Assembly (NCBI RefSeq): GCF_022829365.1
Contig: NZ_JAKSYJ010000114.1
Span: 186,001-250,000 of the forward strand
Origin: Methylobacterium sp. J-077
Lineage (GTDB): Bacteria > Pseudomonadota > Alphaproteobacteria > Rhizobiales > Beijerinckiaceae
Length of the DNA: 64,000 bases
Direction: 5' to 3'
Below, in pieces: positions 1 through 8,385 of the stretch. The position numbers and the translations under genes are program-made. The notes below the pieces were generated by a model that worked only from the letters and a program-made list of their open reading frames with translations, did not search any database and was not told the origin of the DNA. Each line of letters begins with the position of its first letter. Position 1 is the stretch's first letter.

Positions 1-411
1 TCCGAGTGCGAAGGCATCGGGTACGCCGGGGCCGGCCATGAACTGCCGGGCCGGCGCCGCCACGAGTCGGGCGCCCCGGCGCGACAGCCTGGGCATCTTC
101 GCGCTCGTCGACTGCGCCGCGGCATGCGTTAGGGGCAGGGTGTCGTCCGGCAGCATCGCGGCGACGCGGGTGGCCGAGCCGGACCGCGCCGTGAGGTAGC
201 CCTCCGCGATGAGCTGCTCCAGGGCGAGCACCACCGTGCCCCGGGCGCAGCCGAGATCGGCGGCCATCACCCGCGAGGCCGGCAGCCGGGCGCCGCGGGG
301 CAAGCGCCGGTCGAGGATGGCCGCGCGCAACCCCTCCCGCAGCTGCGCATGCAGCGGAACCGAGGATGCCGGATCGAGGCTGACGGGCGGCGGCAGCGGG
401 CCCCGGGCCAT
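1..411 (-). CDS. MocR/PdxR-type GntR-family transcriptional regulator (N-terminal part)
   Basis: The first 137 codons, read leftward from the ATG at 409-411, encode a GntR-type winged helix-turn-helix at about residues 20-85, with the typical PLHAQLREGLR, LPASRVMAADLG and VVLALEQLIAEGYL stretches. In MocR/PdxR regulators this DNA-binding part is followed by an aminotransferase-like PLP domain; here that domain lies beyond the left edge, so the family call rests on the N-terminus and on context. The gene is divergent from a PaiB-like FMN-binding protein, a common arrangement for MocR regulators, which suggests control of the shared 92-bp intergenic region. The low-GC-free spacer shows no operator I can name. 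A plain GntR regulator is the alternative. Confidence 0.8.
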   Translation of the reverse strand, partial: MARGPLPPPVSLDPASSVPLHAQLREGLRAAILDRRLPRGARLPASRVMAADLGCARGTVVLALEQLIAEGYLTARSGSATRVAAMLPDDTLPLTHAAAQSTSAKMPRLSRRGARLVAAPARQFMAGPGVPDAFALG

Positions 412-503
412 GCGGAAAGCGGTCCAGTCGGATTTCGGAAACCGGACCTTTTGCCTGGTCCGCCGCAAGGTCAAGCAAGGCGGCGTCAGGAAGGACGGAT
501 TCG

Positions 504-1130
504 ATGTACCAGCCGCCGCAGTTCCGGAACGACACGCGCGCGGCGCAGCACGGGCTGATCCGCGCGCATCCGCTCGGCCTGCTGGTCACCGGCGGCGCGG
601 GCGGCCTGATTGCCAACCCCGTGCCGTTCCTGCTGGACGAGGCCGGCGCCCACGGCACCCTGCGCGCCCATCTCGCCCGGGCCAACCCGCAATGGCAGGC
701 GCTGGCCGAGGCCGAGGACTGCCTCGTCGTATTCCAGGGACCACAGGGCTACGTCACCCCCGGCTGGTACGCGAGCAAGCGCGAGCACGGCCGGGTGGTG
801 CCGACCTGGAACTACGCCACTGTCCATGCCTGGGGCCGGCCGCTTGTGATCGACGATGCGGACTGGCTGCGCCGCCAGATCGCCGATCTCACCGCCCTGC
901 GCGAGGCTCCGCGCGCCGAGCCCTGGGCGGTGGACGACGCGCCCGCGCCGTTCGTGGCGGCGCAGCTGCGTGCCATCGTCGGAGTCGAGATCCCGATCAC
1001 CCGCATCGAAGGGAAGTGGAAGATGAGCCAGAACAGGTCCGAGGCCGACCGCGCCGGCGTGATCGCCGGGATGCGGGCGGAGGGCGAGACGATCCTCGCC
1101 GACATGGTCGCCGAGCGGAGCGGATCGTGA
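504..1130 (+). CDS. PaiB-like FMN-binding negative transcriptional regulator
   Basis: A 208-residue protein that starts MYQPPQFR and carries the PaiB-family landmarks: an N-terminal HPLGLLV region, a central YVTPGWYASK segment, VVPTWNYATVHAWG, and a C-terminal KWKMSQNR motif. Family members have a split-barrel flavin-binding fold. PaiB of Bacillus subtilis represses sporulation and protease genes; the role here is unknown. The gene is divergent from a MocR-type regulator and overlaps the following GNAT gene by four bases (GTGA), so acetyltransferase and flavoprotein are probably cotranslated. Length is normal for the family. Confidence 0.88.
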   Translation: MYQPPQFRNDTRAAQHGLIRAHPLGLLVTGGAGGLIANPVPFLLDEAGAHGTLRAHLARANPQWQALAEAEDCLVVFQGPQGYVTPGWYASKREHGRVVPTWNYATVHAWGRPLVIDDADWLRRQIADLTALREAPRAEPWAVDDAPAPFVAAQLRAIVGVEIPITRIEGKWKMSQNRSEADRAGVIAGMRAEGETILADMVAERSGS

Positions 1131-1843
1131 GCCAGCGCCTCGACGCCTTCGGTCAGCCGATCGGCCCGGCCCTGCCGGACTGGACCCCGCGTCCGCGTCC
1201 GCCGCGGACACCTCTGGAGGGCCGTACCTGCCGGGTCGTGCCGCTCGATGCCGAAGCCCATACGGCCGGCCTGTTCGCCGCGTACAGCGCGGCGCCCGAC
1301 CGGCGGAACTGGACCTATCTGCCCGACGAGATGCCGGAGAGCGAGGCCGAATTTCGCACCCGGCTCGAGGCCCGGGCCACGAGCGCGGATCCGCTGTTCC
1401 ACGCGATCCTCGACCGGGCGAGCGGCGCGCCGCTGGGGATCGCCTCGTATCTCCGGATCGATCCGGGCAACGGCGTGATCGAGGTCGGCCATCTGCATTT
1501 CGGCCCGCGGCTCCAGCGCGCGCCTGCGGCGACCGAGGCGATGGCGCTGATGATGGCCCGGGCCTTCGACGACCTCGGCTACCGCCGCTACGAGTGGAAA
1601 TGCGACAGCCTCAACGCCCCGTCCCGGGCAGCGGCGCTCCGCCTGGGCTTCACCTTCGAGGGCATTTTTCGCAATGCCACCGTGGTGAAGGGCCGTTCCC
1701 GCGACACGGCGTGGTTCTCGATCACCGACGCGGACTGGCCGCGGGTGCGGGCGGGCTTCACGGCGTGGCTCGACCCGGCGAACTTCGATGCGGACGGGCG
1801 CCAGATCCGCGGGCTTGCCGAGTTGCGCGCTGCGGCCGGATGA
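1127..1843 (+). CDS. GNAT-family N-acetyltransferase (RimJ/RimL type)
   Basis: A 238-residue protein with a GTG start that overlaps the stop of the PaiB-like gene. The acetyltransferase core spans about residues 30-215. Visible landmarks are CRVVPLDAEAH at the N-terminus, the central IEVGHLHFGPRLQRAPAATEAM acetyl-CoA-binding region (positions about 115-135), and the C-terminal RYEWKCDSLNAPSRAAALRLGF segment followed by TVVKGRSRDTAWFSI, typical of RimJ/RimL-like enzymes that acetylate small molecules or N-termini. The substrate cannot be told from sequence. The reading frame stays open far upstream, but that part is out-of-frame antisense or shadow coding, so the coupled GTG is preferred. Confidence 0.87.
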   Translation: MSQRLDAFGQPIGPALPDWTPRPRPPRTPLEGRTCRVVPLDAEAHTAGLFAAYSAAPDRRNWTYLPDEMPESEAEFRTRLEARATSADPLFHAILDRASGAPLGIASYLRIDPGNGVIEVGHLHFGPRLQRAPAATEAMALMMARAFDDLGYRRYEWKCDSLNAPSRAAALRLGFTFEGIFRNATVVKGRSRDTAWFSITDADWPRVRAGFTAWLDPANFDADGRQIRGLAELRAAAG

Positions 1844-1845
1844 GG

Positions 1846-3393
1846 TCAGCCCCCGGCGGCCAAGAACGCCTCCGCAGTGCGCAGGCTCAGCGCCATGATG
1901 GTGAGCGCAGGGTTCGCCGCGAGCGAGCTCGGGAAGGTCGAGCCGTCGCAGATCCACAGATTGCCGATGTCGAAGCTGCGGCCGACGGGATCGACCACCG
2001 CGCTCGATCCGTCGCGCCCCATCCGGCAGGTGCCGATCGTGTGGGCGACCCGTTCCAGAACCCAGATGTCCTCGGCGCCGGCCGCCTGCCACAGATCGCG
2101 CATCACCTTGGTGGCATGCGCGTTGAGGCGCTCCTCGTTGGTGCCGTAGCCGAAGCTGATCTGCGCCTTGCGCATCCCGCGCGCGTCGGTCTCGTCCGAC
2201 AGGGTCAGCACGTTGGCGTCGCAGGGCAGCGTCTCGCCGTTGATGCCGATGCCGGCGAGGTGGTTGTAGCCGTCGAGATAATCGAGCAGCGGCTGGCCCC
2301 ATAGGCCGCGCCCGCGCGCCACCGCGTTGCCGAAGGTCAGCGGCACCACGCCGAGGCTCTGGATCAGGTAGCCGCCAGCGAAGTCGGCCCCGGCGCGGAT
2401 GAAGTCCTCGGTGATCAGCGACGAGGGATAGCCGCGGTTCATCCGCACCGCGTTGGCGAAGGTGCCCCAGACCTGCGTGGCGACGTGGCCCATGTAGTTG
2501 CGGCCGACCTGATCGCTGGAATTGGCCAGCCCGAGATGCAGCAGCAGCCGCGGCGTCTCGACGGCGCCGGCACAGAGGAACACCGCGCCGCACCGCTGGC
2601 GCCGTTCCTGCCCGTCCTGCGTGTAGACCACCGCGGTGACCCGGCCGTCGGTACCGCGCTCGAGCCCGTGCACGAAGGCCCCGGGCCGGATCTCCGCCCC
2701 ATGGGTGACGGCGAGCGGCAGGTAGGTGACGTCCATGCTGGTCTTGGCGCCGTTGCGGCAGCCCTGGTGGCAATAGCCGCAATTGATGCAGGCGTTGCGG
2801 CGGGGGCCGCCCTCGGAGTCGAAGTCCCGCGAGACCACCGCGGCCGGAGCGTCGGCCCAGCGGATGCCGAGCGCGTCGCAGGCGCCGGCCATGATCTGCG
2901 CCGGGCCGTTGCGCGGCACGGGCGGCAGGGAATAGCGGCGGTCGGGATCCCAGGGATAGGATTGCGGCCCGGAGACGCCGATGAAGCGCTCGACCCGCGC
3001 GTAGAACGGGGCCAGATCCTCGTAGCTCAGCGGCCAGTCGACGCCCTCGCCGGACTCGGTATGGAGCCGCAGGTCGCGGGCATCGGCCCGGGGCACGAAG
3101 GCGCCCCAATGCAGGGTCGAGCCGCCGACCCCGGTGCCGCTGTTGTTGGCCCCGAACGCCTCCGGGGTGGAGCCGCCGCTCAGGCGCTCCTCGGTCCAGT
3201 AGATCTCATCGGCCAGGGTCTCGTCGAAGGCGAAGCGCGCCGGTGAAAAATTCGGCCCCGCCTCCAGGGCCACGACCTTCAGGCCGGCCGCGGCCAGCCG
3301 GGCGAGGAGCGGCGCGCCGCCCGCGCCGGTGCCGACGATGACCGCGTCGACGGATTCATCCGTGCGGTAGGTCCGCATCCCGTCGAGGTTCAT
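1846..3393 (-). CDS. GMC-family FAD-dependent oxidoreductase with a cysteine cluster
   Basis: A 515-residue protein with the ADP-binding motif GTGAGG at residues 21-26, the GMC substrate region, and a C-terminal HTIGTCRMG block. At residues 202-212 the protein has a C-x2-C-x2-C-x3-C cluster inside [12 protein letters not shown] cysteine cluster at a similar place binds an Fe-S centre in bacterial FAD glucose dehydrogenases, so electron transfer through an Fe-S cluster is likely. Family members oxidise alcohols, sugars or polyols. The start overlaps by four bases (ATGA) the stop of an upstream protein whose C-terminal half resembles gluconate 2-dehydrogenase subunit 3, which supports a dehydrogenase complex. 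The substrate is unknown and no secretion signal is visible. Confidence 0.88.
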   Translation of the reverse strand: MNLDGMRTYRTDESVDAVIVGTGAGGAPLLARLAAAGLKVVALEAGPNFSPARFAFDETLADEIYWTEERLSGGSTPEAFGANNSGTGVGGSTLHWGAFVPRADARDLRLHTESGEGVDWPLSYEDLAPFYARVERFIGVSGPQSYPWDPDRRYSLPPVPRNGPAQIMAGACDALGIRWADAPAAVVSRDFDSEGGPRRNACINCGYCHQGCRNGAKTSMDVTYLPLAVTHGAEIRPGAFVHGLERGTDGRVTAVVYTQDGQERRQRCGAVFLCAGAVETPRLLLHLGLANSSDQVGRNYMGHVATQVWGTFANAVRMNRGYPSSLITEDFIRAGADFAGGYLIQSLGVVPLTFGNAVARGRGLWGQPLLDYLDGYNHLAGIGINGETLPCDANVLTLSDETDARGMRKAQISFGYGTNEERLNAHATKVMRDLWQAAGAEDIWVLERVAHTIGTCRMGRDGSSAVVDPVGRSFDIGNLWICDGSTFPSSLAANPALTIMALSLRTAEAFLAAGG

Positions 3394-4814
3394 CGTGCGG
3401 TCTCCCCCTGCATTGGGCGCGGTTCCCAGGGTTCCGGCGCGTCGAGCCCGACTTCGTGGAAGCCCGGCAACCCGTCCGCGATCGGGCCCGGCCGGTCGCC
3501 GCCGGCGCCGATGCCGGAGAAGCCGATCCGGGCCAGGGCCGCCGGATGGGCGAGCCACAGGCGCACCGCGTCGGCCCGCAGATCCTCGAACCAGAACCGC
3601 ATCCGGTCGCCGTCCAGGCGGCCGCCGAGGGATTCCGGCACCTTCAGCGCGCCGCGCTCGGTGAGCGTCAGCAGCGCGTCCTGATCGCGCCCGTCGAGGA
3701 CGACGAAGGGGCGGCCGTGGGCGGCGCGTGCGGCCGCGTCGAGGGTGCGCAGGGCGGCGCGATAGGCCTCCGCATCGGGCGGCAGGGCCACGAAGCGCCA
3801 GCCGTCGCCAGCCCCGGAGGCCAGGCGTGCATCGATCCGGGCGGCGAGGTCGATCCCGGTCGCCGGCAGGACGCGGGTGCAGGCGGCGCGCAGGATTCCG
3901 AGTTCCACCGGATCGAGCGCTTCCGGCCGGTAAGCGGGATCGCCGGGCTCCGCGCGCTCTTCGAGGGCCGTGCGCAGGCGGCTGTTGACCCGCTCCGAGG
4001 CGATCAGCGCGGCGTAGGCGGGGGCGATGTCGGCAGCCTGCGCGGCATCCACGCGCGGCCGGTCGCCGATATGCGTGCGCAACAGGTCGGCCAGGGCCTC
4101 GGGACGCTCCAGCGGCAGAAGATGGCCGACGCCGTCGACCGTGACGACCCGATAATGGGCGAGGTGTGGCGCCATCAGAGCGCGCTGCGCGTCGGCGCCG
4201 AGATCGGCATCCTCGGACCCCGCCAGGATCAGGGCCGGGGTGGACAGGATCCCGATGCGACGGCTCAGATCCTCGTTCGCGCCCGATTGGAGCCAGGCCT
4301 TCCAGGCGTCGGGTGCGGCCTGCAGGACATCGGCGACCGCGCTCGCCTCGGTCTCGGGGTCGAGCGAAGCGCCGACATTCGCGCGCACGAAGGCCTTGGC
4401 TTCGCGCAGGCGGGTTTCCGGATCCGCGTCGATCCACGCGATCATCTTGGCGCGGCGATCCTCCGGGATCGGCTCGGGGCTCGGCGGCGAGCCCGAGATC
4501 AGGATCAGGTCGGTCAGTCCCTCCAGGCCCGGCTCGCCGTCCTCGGAGCGGCGGGCGAGGGCGAGCGCCACCTTCGCGCCCATGCTGTGGCCCGCGATGG
4601 CGAAGCGCGCAGGCGCCCGGGATCGGATCACGGCCGCCACGTGATCCGCCATGGCAGCGACGGAAAAGCCCGTCGCCCCGGCGGCGTTGCCGAAGCCTGG
4701 CAGGTCCACGGGCACACAGACCGGCGCGTCGCCGAGGGCGCGGGAGACGGGCGCCCAGGTCCGGGCGCTGCCGCCGAGAAAATGGAGGCTGAAGAGAAGG
4801 TCAGGGGCGGACAT
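3390..4814 (-). CDS. Alpha/beta hydrolase fused to a gluconate 2-dehydrogenase subunit 3-like domain
   Basis: A 474-residue two-part protein. Residues 1 to about 250 form an alpha/beta hydrolase with the oxyanion region [12 protein letters not shown], the nucleophile elbow GHSMGA (serine near residue 97), a late aspartate in [12 protein letters not shown] and the histidine of [11 protein letters not shown]. Residues about 270-474 resemble the small subunit family of gluconate 2-dehydrogenase ([40 protein letters not shown], and a final [15 protein letters not shown] block read here as [10 protein letters not shown]). In FAD dehydrogenases such small subunits assist maturation or export of the flavoprotein. 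The gene overlaps the GMC gene by four bases. The fusion is unusual, and how the hydrolase serves the oxidoreductase is unknown. Confidence 0.8.
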   Translation of the reverse strand: MSAPDLLFSLHFLGGSARTWAPVSRALGDAPVCVPVDLPGFGNAAGATGFSVAAMADHVAAVIRSRAPARFAIAGHSMGAKVALALARRSEDGEPGLEGLTDLILISGSPPSPEPIPEDRRAKMIAWIDADPETRLREAKAFVRANVGASLDPETEASAVADVLQAAPDAWKAWLQSGANEDLSRRIGILSTPALILAGSEDADLGADAQRALMAPHLAHYRVVTVDGVGHLLPLERPEALADLLRTHIGDRPRVDAAQAADIAPAYAALIASERVNSRLRTALEERAEPGDPAYRPEALDPVELGILRAACTRVLPATGIDLAARIDARLASGAGDGWRFVALPPDAEAYRAALRTLDAAARAAHGRPFVVLDGRDQDALLTLTERGALKVPESLGGRLDGDRMRFWFEDLRADAVRLWLAHPAALARIGFSGIGAGGDRPGPIADGLPGFHEVGLDAPEPWEPRPMQGETAR

Positions 4815-4929
4815 GGCGGGGACATCGCGCGAGGCTGGAATGCTTCAAGCGTACGCGACGCCGCATGGACCGAGCGCACCGGGGTGGCGCGTTCCCGAGC
4901 CGCATGGGATCAAGCGGTCGGAGCGACTC

Positions 4930-5685
4930 ATGACGTCCGACATCGATCTGGCCTGGCGCGTGGAAGAGGCCTGCCTCAACGCCTGGCCGAGCCCGCGCCA
5001 GCTCCTCGTCCACGGCTACCTGCTGCGCGCCACGGGCGGTACCTCGAAGCGGCAGAACTCGGTGAACCCCCTGCGCGGCAGCGGGGCGCCGGAGCCGGCG
5101 ATCGCGGCCGGGCAGGCGCTCTATACCGCCCTCGGGCGCCGGCCGATCTTCCGGGTGCCGGCGATCGCGCCGCAGATGGAGCCGCTCCTGGCCGGGGGCG
5201 ATTACACCGTCGTCGACGAGACCTGCACGCTGTTCCGCGACCTTACCGACTTACCGGGCGGCCCGGATCCGGGGGTCAGGCTCGCACCGACGCCCGATGC
5301 CGCATGGCTGGCCCTGCGCGACGCCGTGAACCGCGCCGATGCCGCCGCCGCGCAGGCGTTTCGCGACACGGTCGAGACCCTGATCCTGCCACGGGCCTTC
5401 GCGTCGGCGACAGTGGACGGCGGCATCGGCGCTTTCGCCTTCGGGGTGCTCGACGGCGACTTGCTGGTGATCGAGTCGGTGGCGACGCCCGAACCCCTCC
5501 GGGGCCGCGGCCACGCCAAGCGCGCCGTAGGCGCGCTGCTGCACTGGGCCCGGGGGCGGGGCGCCCGGGCCGCATGCCTGCAGGTGGTCGCGGCGAACAC
5601 GCCGGCGCGGGCGCTGTACCGGGGGCTGGGATTCGAGCGGGAGCTGTACCGGTATCACTACCGGGTCGGGCCAGAGCCGGCTTGA
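4930..5685 (+). CDS. GNAT-family N-acetyltransferase
   Basis: A 251-residue protein. The N-terminal half (AWPSPRQLLVHGYLLRATGGTSKRQNS) matches the domain often placed before GNAT cores in alphaproteobacteria, and residues about 165-245 form the acetyltransferase core with the VESVATPEPLRGRGHAKRAV acetyl-CoA loop (about 176-195) and the ANTPARALYRGLGFE segment. The ATG at 4930 is chosen because it begins the conserved part; the longer open frame upstream reads through the divergent hydrolase gene. It stands alone between the hydrolase-GMC pair and a Nudix gene. Substrate not predictable. Confidence 0.83.
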   Translation: MTSDIDLAWRVEEACLNAWPSPRQLLVHGYLLRATGGTSKRQNSVNPLRGSGAPEPAIAAGQALYTALGRRPIFRVPAIAPQMEPLLAGGDYTVVDETCTLFRDLTDLPGGPDPGVRLAPTPDAAWLALRDAVNRADAAAAQAFRDTVETLILPRAFASATVDGGIGAFAFGVLDGDLLVIESVATPEPLRGRGHAKRAVGALLHWARGRGARAACLQVVAANTPARALYRGLGFERELYRYHYRVGPEPA

Positions 5686-5736
5686 TCGGCCGAGCAGCGT
5701 CTCAGAATCGGTAAACCAGAGATCCCGTCCTCGACC

Positions 5737-6189
5737 TCATCCCGAGGTGTTTCCGCCGGCGGCCCGCACATAATCGGACAGGCGTTCCCGAAGGTGCGAG
5801 ACCGCTTGCGGATGGGCGGTGAACCGCCCAACCGGCATCAAGGTCCAGTCGGTGCCCTCGCTTCCGAAACGGATGCTCCCGACTTCGGCCGGCAGGAGCG
5901 GAGCGGCACAGAAATAGGCCGAGGCCCCAGTGCCGGACCAGCTCGGATAGCGACGCTGCCAGACGATGCGCTCAGGCTCGATGATCAGGCCGAACTCTTC
6001 GTGGGTCTCCCGAAGCGCGCAGTCCGCCGGAGACTCGTCGTTCTCACGACCGCCGCCTGGGAGGTCCCAAAGCCCGGGGAACGGGATGTCCGGCCGGTCG
6101 TCGCGCCGGTAGACGAGGATCTCGTCACCGAGGATCAGGGCGATCTTTGCGCCGGTAAAGGGCCGCCCATCCCAAACGTCGATCCACAC
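5737..6189 (-). CDS. Nudix hydrolase
   Basis: About 150 residues from a GTG at 6187-6189. The protein contains a complete Nudix box, G-x5-E-x7-REx2EExG, in GGRENDE and RETHEEFGL, so it should hydrolyse a nucleoside diphosphate linked to another moiety, using Mg2+ held by the glutamates. The beginning (VWIDVWDGRPFTGAKIALI) is the usual first strand of the fold. The gene lies 23 bases downstream of xseA in the same direction. The exact start is uncertain because the frame is open far into xseA; an earlier non-ATG start overlapping xseA is possible. The substrate cannot be assigned. Confidence 0.8.
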   Translation of the reverse strand: MWIDVWDGRPFTGAKIALILGDEILVYRRDDRPDIPFPGLWDLPGGGRENDESPADCALRETHEEFGLIIEPERIVWQRRYPSWSGTGASAYFCAAPLLPAEVGSIRFGSEGTDWTLMPVGRFTAHPQAVSHLRERLSDYVRAAGGNTSG

Positions 6190-6212
6190 GCCGCTCTGCC
6201 CCTCGGCGCGGT

Positions 6213-7901
6213 TCAGAAGAGCGAACCCTGCCGCGTCGGTGCGGCGGCGCTCGCGGGCGTGCGCTTCCCGGTCTCCGCACCGGATGCCGGCTGCGTCCGC
6301 GCCGTGCGCCGGGCGGGCCTGGCGGAGACGGACGGGTCGGACGTTCCATCGGGTACCGCGTTCACGGTCCCGTCGGCGAATTGCAGGCTGAGGCGGGTGG
6401 CGGCGGCGGCCTCGGCGGCGTGGCGGACCGGCAGGCCGGCGGCGTCCCGGACCAGGACGTAGCCGCGCTCCAGCACGGCCCGGTAGCTCAGCGAGCCGAG
6501 GAGATGGGCGAGGCCCTCCAGCCGGTCGCGGCGGCGCTCGACGCCGCGCAGGCCGGCCTGGGTCAGGCGGTCGGACAGGGCGACCAGGCGGTCGGCCCGG
6601 CGCGCCTGCAGGGCCCGCGCCCGCTCCAGGCTGGCATCCCGGGCGACGACGAGGCGGCGCCCGAGCTGGGCCAGGGCCTCGCCCTTGCGCTGGACGTCGT
6701 TGCGCAGGGCGGTCAGCGGCCGGTGGTCGATCCGCGCCAGCCGCGCCCGGGCGTTGGCGAGCGCCACGTCGGGCGAGCGCCGGGCCATCCGGTCGAGGAG
6801 GAGCTGCAGCCGCGCGCGATGGCGGCTGGCGCCGGCCGCGAGCGCCGGGGCGAGGCGCGCCTCGGCGAGGTCGAGGCGCTGGCGCTTGGCCGCCAGCAGG
6901 GCATCGGCGCTCGGGAGCGCCCGGGCCAGCGCCCGCAGATCGGACCGGTCGCGCTCGACCCGGCGGCCGATCGACCCGACCGCCCGGGCGGAGAGGTCCG
7001 CCACCGTCGCGATCAGGTCGGCGCGAACCGGCACGGCCATCTCGGCGGCGCCGGTCGGGGTCGGCGCCCTGCGGTCGGAGACGTAATCGATCAGCGTGGT
7101 GTCGGTCTCGTGGCCGACCGCCGAGATCAGCGGGATCGCGCTCTCGAAGGCGGCGCGGACGACGCATTCCTCGTTGAAGGCCCAAAGATCCTCGATGGAG
7201 CCGCCGCCCCGGGCGACGATCAGCACGTCCGGGCGCGGGATGGCGCCGTCCGCGCCCAGCGCGTTGAAGCCGCGGATCGCTGCGGCGACCTCTTCCGCCG
7301 CGCCGTCGCCCTGGACGCGCACAGGCCAGACCAGGACCGGGCGCGGGAACCGGTCCTCCAGCCGATGGAGGATGTCGCGGATCACCGCCCCCGTGGGCGA
7401 GGTGACGACGCCGACGACGCGGGGCAGGTAGGGAATGGCGCGCTTGTGCTCCGTAGCGAACAGCCCCTCGGCGGCGAGCTGCTTCTTGCGCTCCTCCAGC
7501 AGGGCCATCCAGGCGCCGAGCCCGGCCGGCTCCAGGCTCTCGACCACGATCTGGTAGGAGGACTTGCCCGCGAAGGTGGTGATGCGCCCGGTGGCCACCA
7601 CCTCCAGCCCCTCCTGGGGCTTCTGGCGCAGGCGCCCGAACACGCCCTTCCAGACCACCGCGTCGATCCGCGCCTGCCCGTCCTTCAGGGAGAAATAGGC
7701 GTGGCCGGACCCGTGCTGGCCGCGATAGCCGGAGATCTCGCCGCGCAGGCGGACATGGCCGAAGGCGTCCTCCAGGGTGCGCTTGAGCGCGCCCGCCAGC
7801 TCGCCGACCGACCATTCCGGCTGGTTGGCGGTGAGCACGCTGGTCGGCGGGATGTCCGCCGCGGGCGAGGCTGCGGGGCGCGGAGGCGGCACGAGGGGCA
7901 T
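6213..7901 (-). CDS. xseA: Exodeoxyribonuclease VII large subunit
   Basis: A 562-residue protein that forms the large subunit of ExoVII, which degrades single-stranded DNA from both ends. The N-terminal OB domain (WSVGELAGALKRTLEDAFG, about residues 31-49, then LRGEISGYR) is followed by the catalytic core with the conserved PYLPRVVGVVTSPTGAVIRD start, the VARGGGSIEDLWAFN block and the SAVGHETDTTLIDYVSD segment with the essential histidine and aspartates. A long helical region (about 300-450) and a charged, low-complexity C-terminal tail complete it; the tail makes it longer than the E. coli protein. The small subunit gene xseB is not adjacent. Confidence 0.96.
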   Translation of the reverse strand: MPLVPPPRPAASPAADIPPTSVLTANQPEWSVGELAGALKRTLEDAFGHVRLRGEISGYRGQHGSGHAYFSLKDGQARIDAVVWKGVFGRLRQKPQEGLEVVATGRITTFAGKSSYQIVVESLEPAGLGAWMALLEERKKQLAAEGLFATEHKRAIPYLPRVVGVVTSPTGAVIRDILHRLEDRFPRPVLVWPVRVQGDGAAEEVAAAIRGFNALGADGAIPRPDVLIVARGGGSIEDLWAFNEECVVRAAFESAIPLISAVGHETDTTLIDYVSDRRAPTPTGAAEMAVPVRADLIATVADLSARAVGSIGRRVERDRSDLRALARALPSADALLAAKRQRLDLAEARLAPALAAGASRHRARLQLLLDRMARRSPDVALANARARLARIDHRPLTALRNDVQRKGEALAQLGRRLVVARDASLERARALQARRADRLVALSDRLTQAGLRGVERRRDRLEGLAHLLGSLSYRAVLERGYVLVRDAAGLPVRHAAEAAAATRLSLQFADGTVNAVPDGTSDPSVSARPARRTARTQPASGAETGKRTPASAAAPTRQGSLF

Positions 7902-7953
7902 GGGCGGACGCTAGAGCAAGCGGCGGAAAAGTGGAAACCGGTTTTCGGCGGCT

Positions 7954-8235
7954 TCACGCACTATCCCGCATCCGCGCTTCGTGACGCTGACGCATCCGCT
8001 CGGCCATGTCTTCCGACGACACCGCGCGTTCGGGATGGGCTTTCATCTCGTCGTAGGTCGCACCCACCTCGTCGCGAAGCCAGCGCTCGACGGCGGCATC
8101 GCGCTCCTGCAGCGCACGGAGACCGGCCCGGACCACCTCACTCGCGCTCGCGAACGCGCCGGCCTTGACCTGGGAGTCGATGAAGGCCGCCTGTTCGACG
8201 GGAAGGCTGAAAGTTCGCTTCTCGGTCGCAGCCAT
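7954..8235 (-). CDS. ParD/CopG-type ribbon-helix-helix antitoxin, without a toxin partner
   Basis: A 93-residue protein starting MAATEKRTFSLP. The first 45 residues match the ribbon-helix-helix DNA-binding domain of ParD antitoxins (EQAAFIDSQVKAGAFASASEVVRAGLRALQERD), and the acidic, disorder-prone tail (EVGATYDEMKAHPERAVSSE) is where ParD proteins grip the ParE toxin. A ParE/RelE toxin gene normally follows directly, but only 52 bases separate this stop from the xseA start, and they hold a repeat-like motif instead. It is therefore an orphan antitoxin or a solitary regulator. The ATG at 8233-8235 is preferred over the upstream one because the conserved domain begins there. Confidence 0.8.
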   Translation of the reverse strand: MAATEKRTFSLPVEQAAFIDSQVKAGAFASASEVVRAGLRALQERDAAVERWLRDEVGATYDEMKAHPERAVSSEDMAERMRQRHEARMRDSA

Positions 8236-8385
8236 GCGGGGTCCAGCGTGTGGACGGTATGAAACAATCATACCGCCGCCCGGACGGACCGCAAACGCAG
8301 ACCGGCGCTGGTTCGTAGCGCCGAAGCGTTCGACGAATTGAGGCTCGGCGAAGCGCCCGTTCTGCGGCGGCGAGGCCGCGCGTTC

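Noticed and set aside
209..1126. Open plus-strand frame ahead of the GNAT gene
   Set aside because: It is antisense to the MocR gene and out of frame with the PaiB-like gene; the GNAT fold starts at the coupled GTG.
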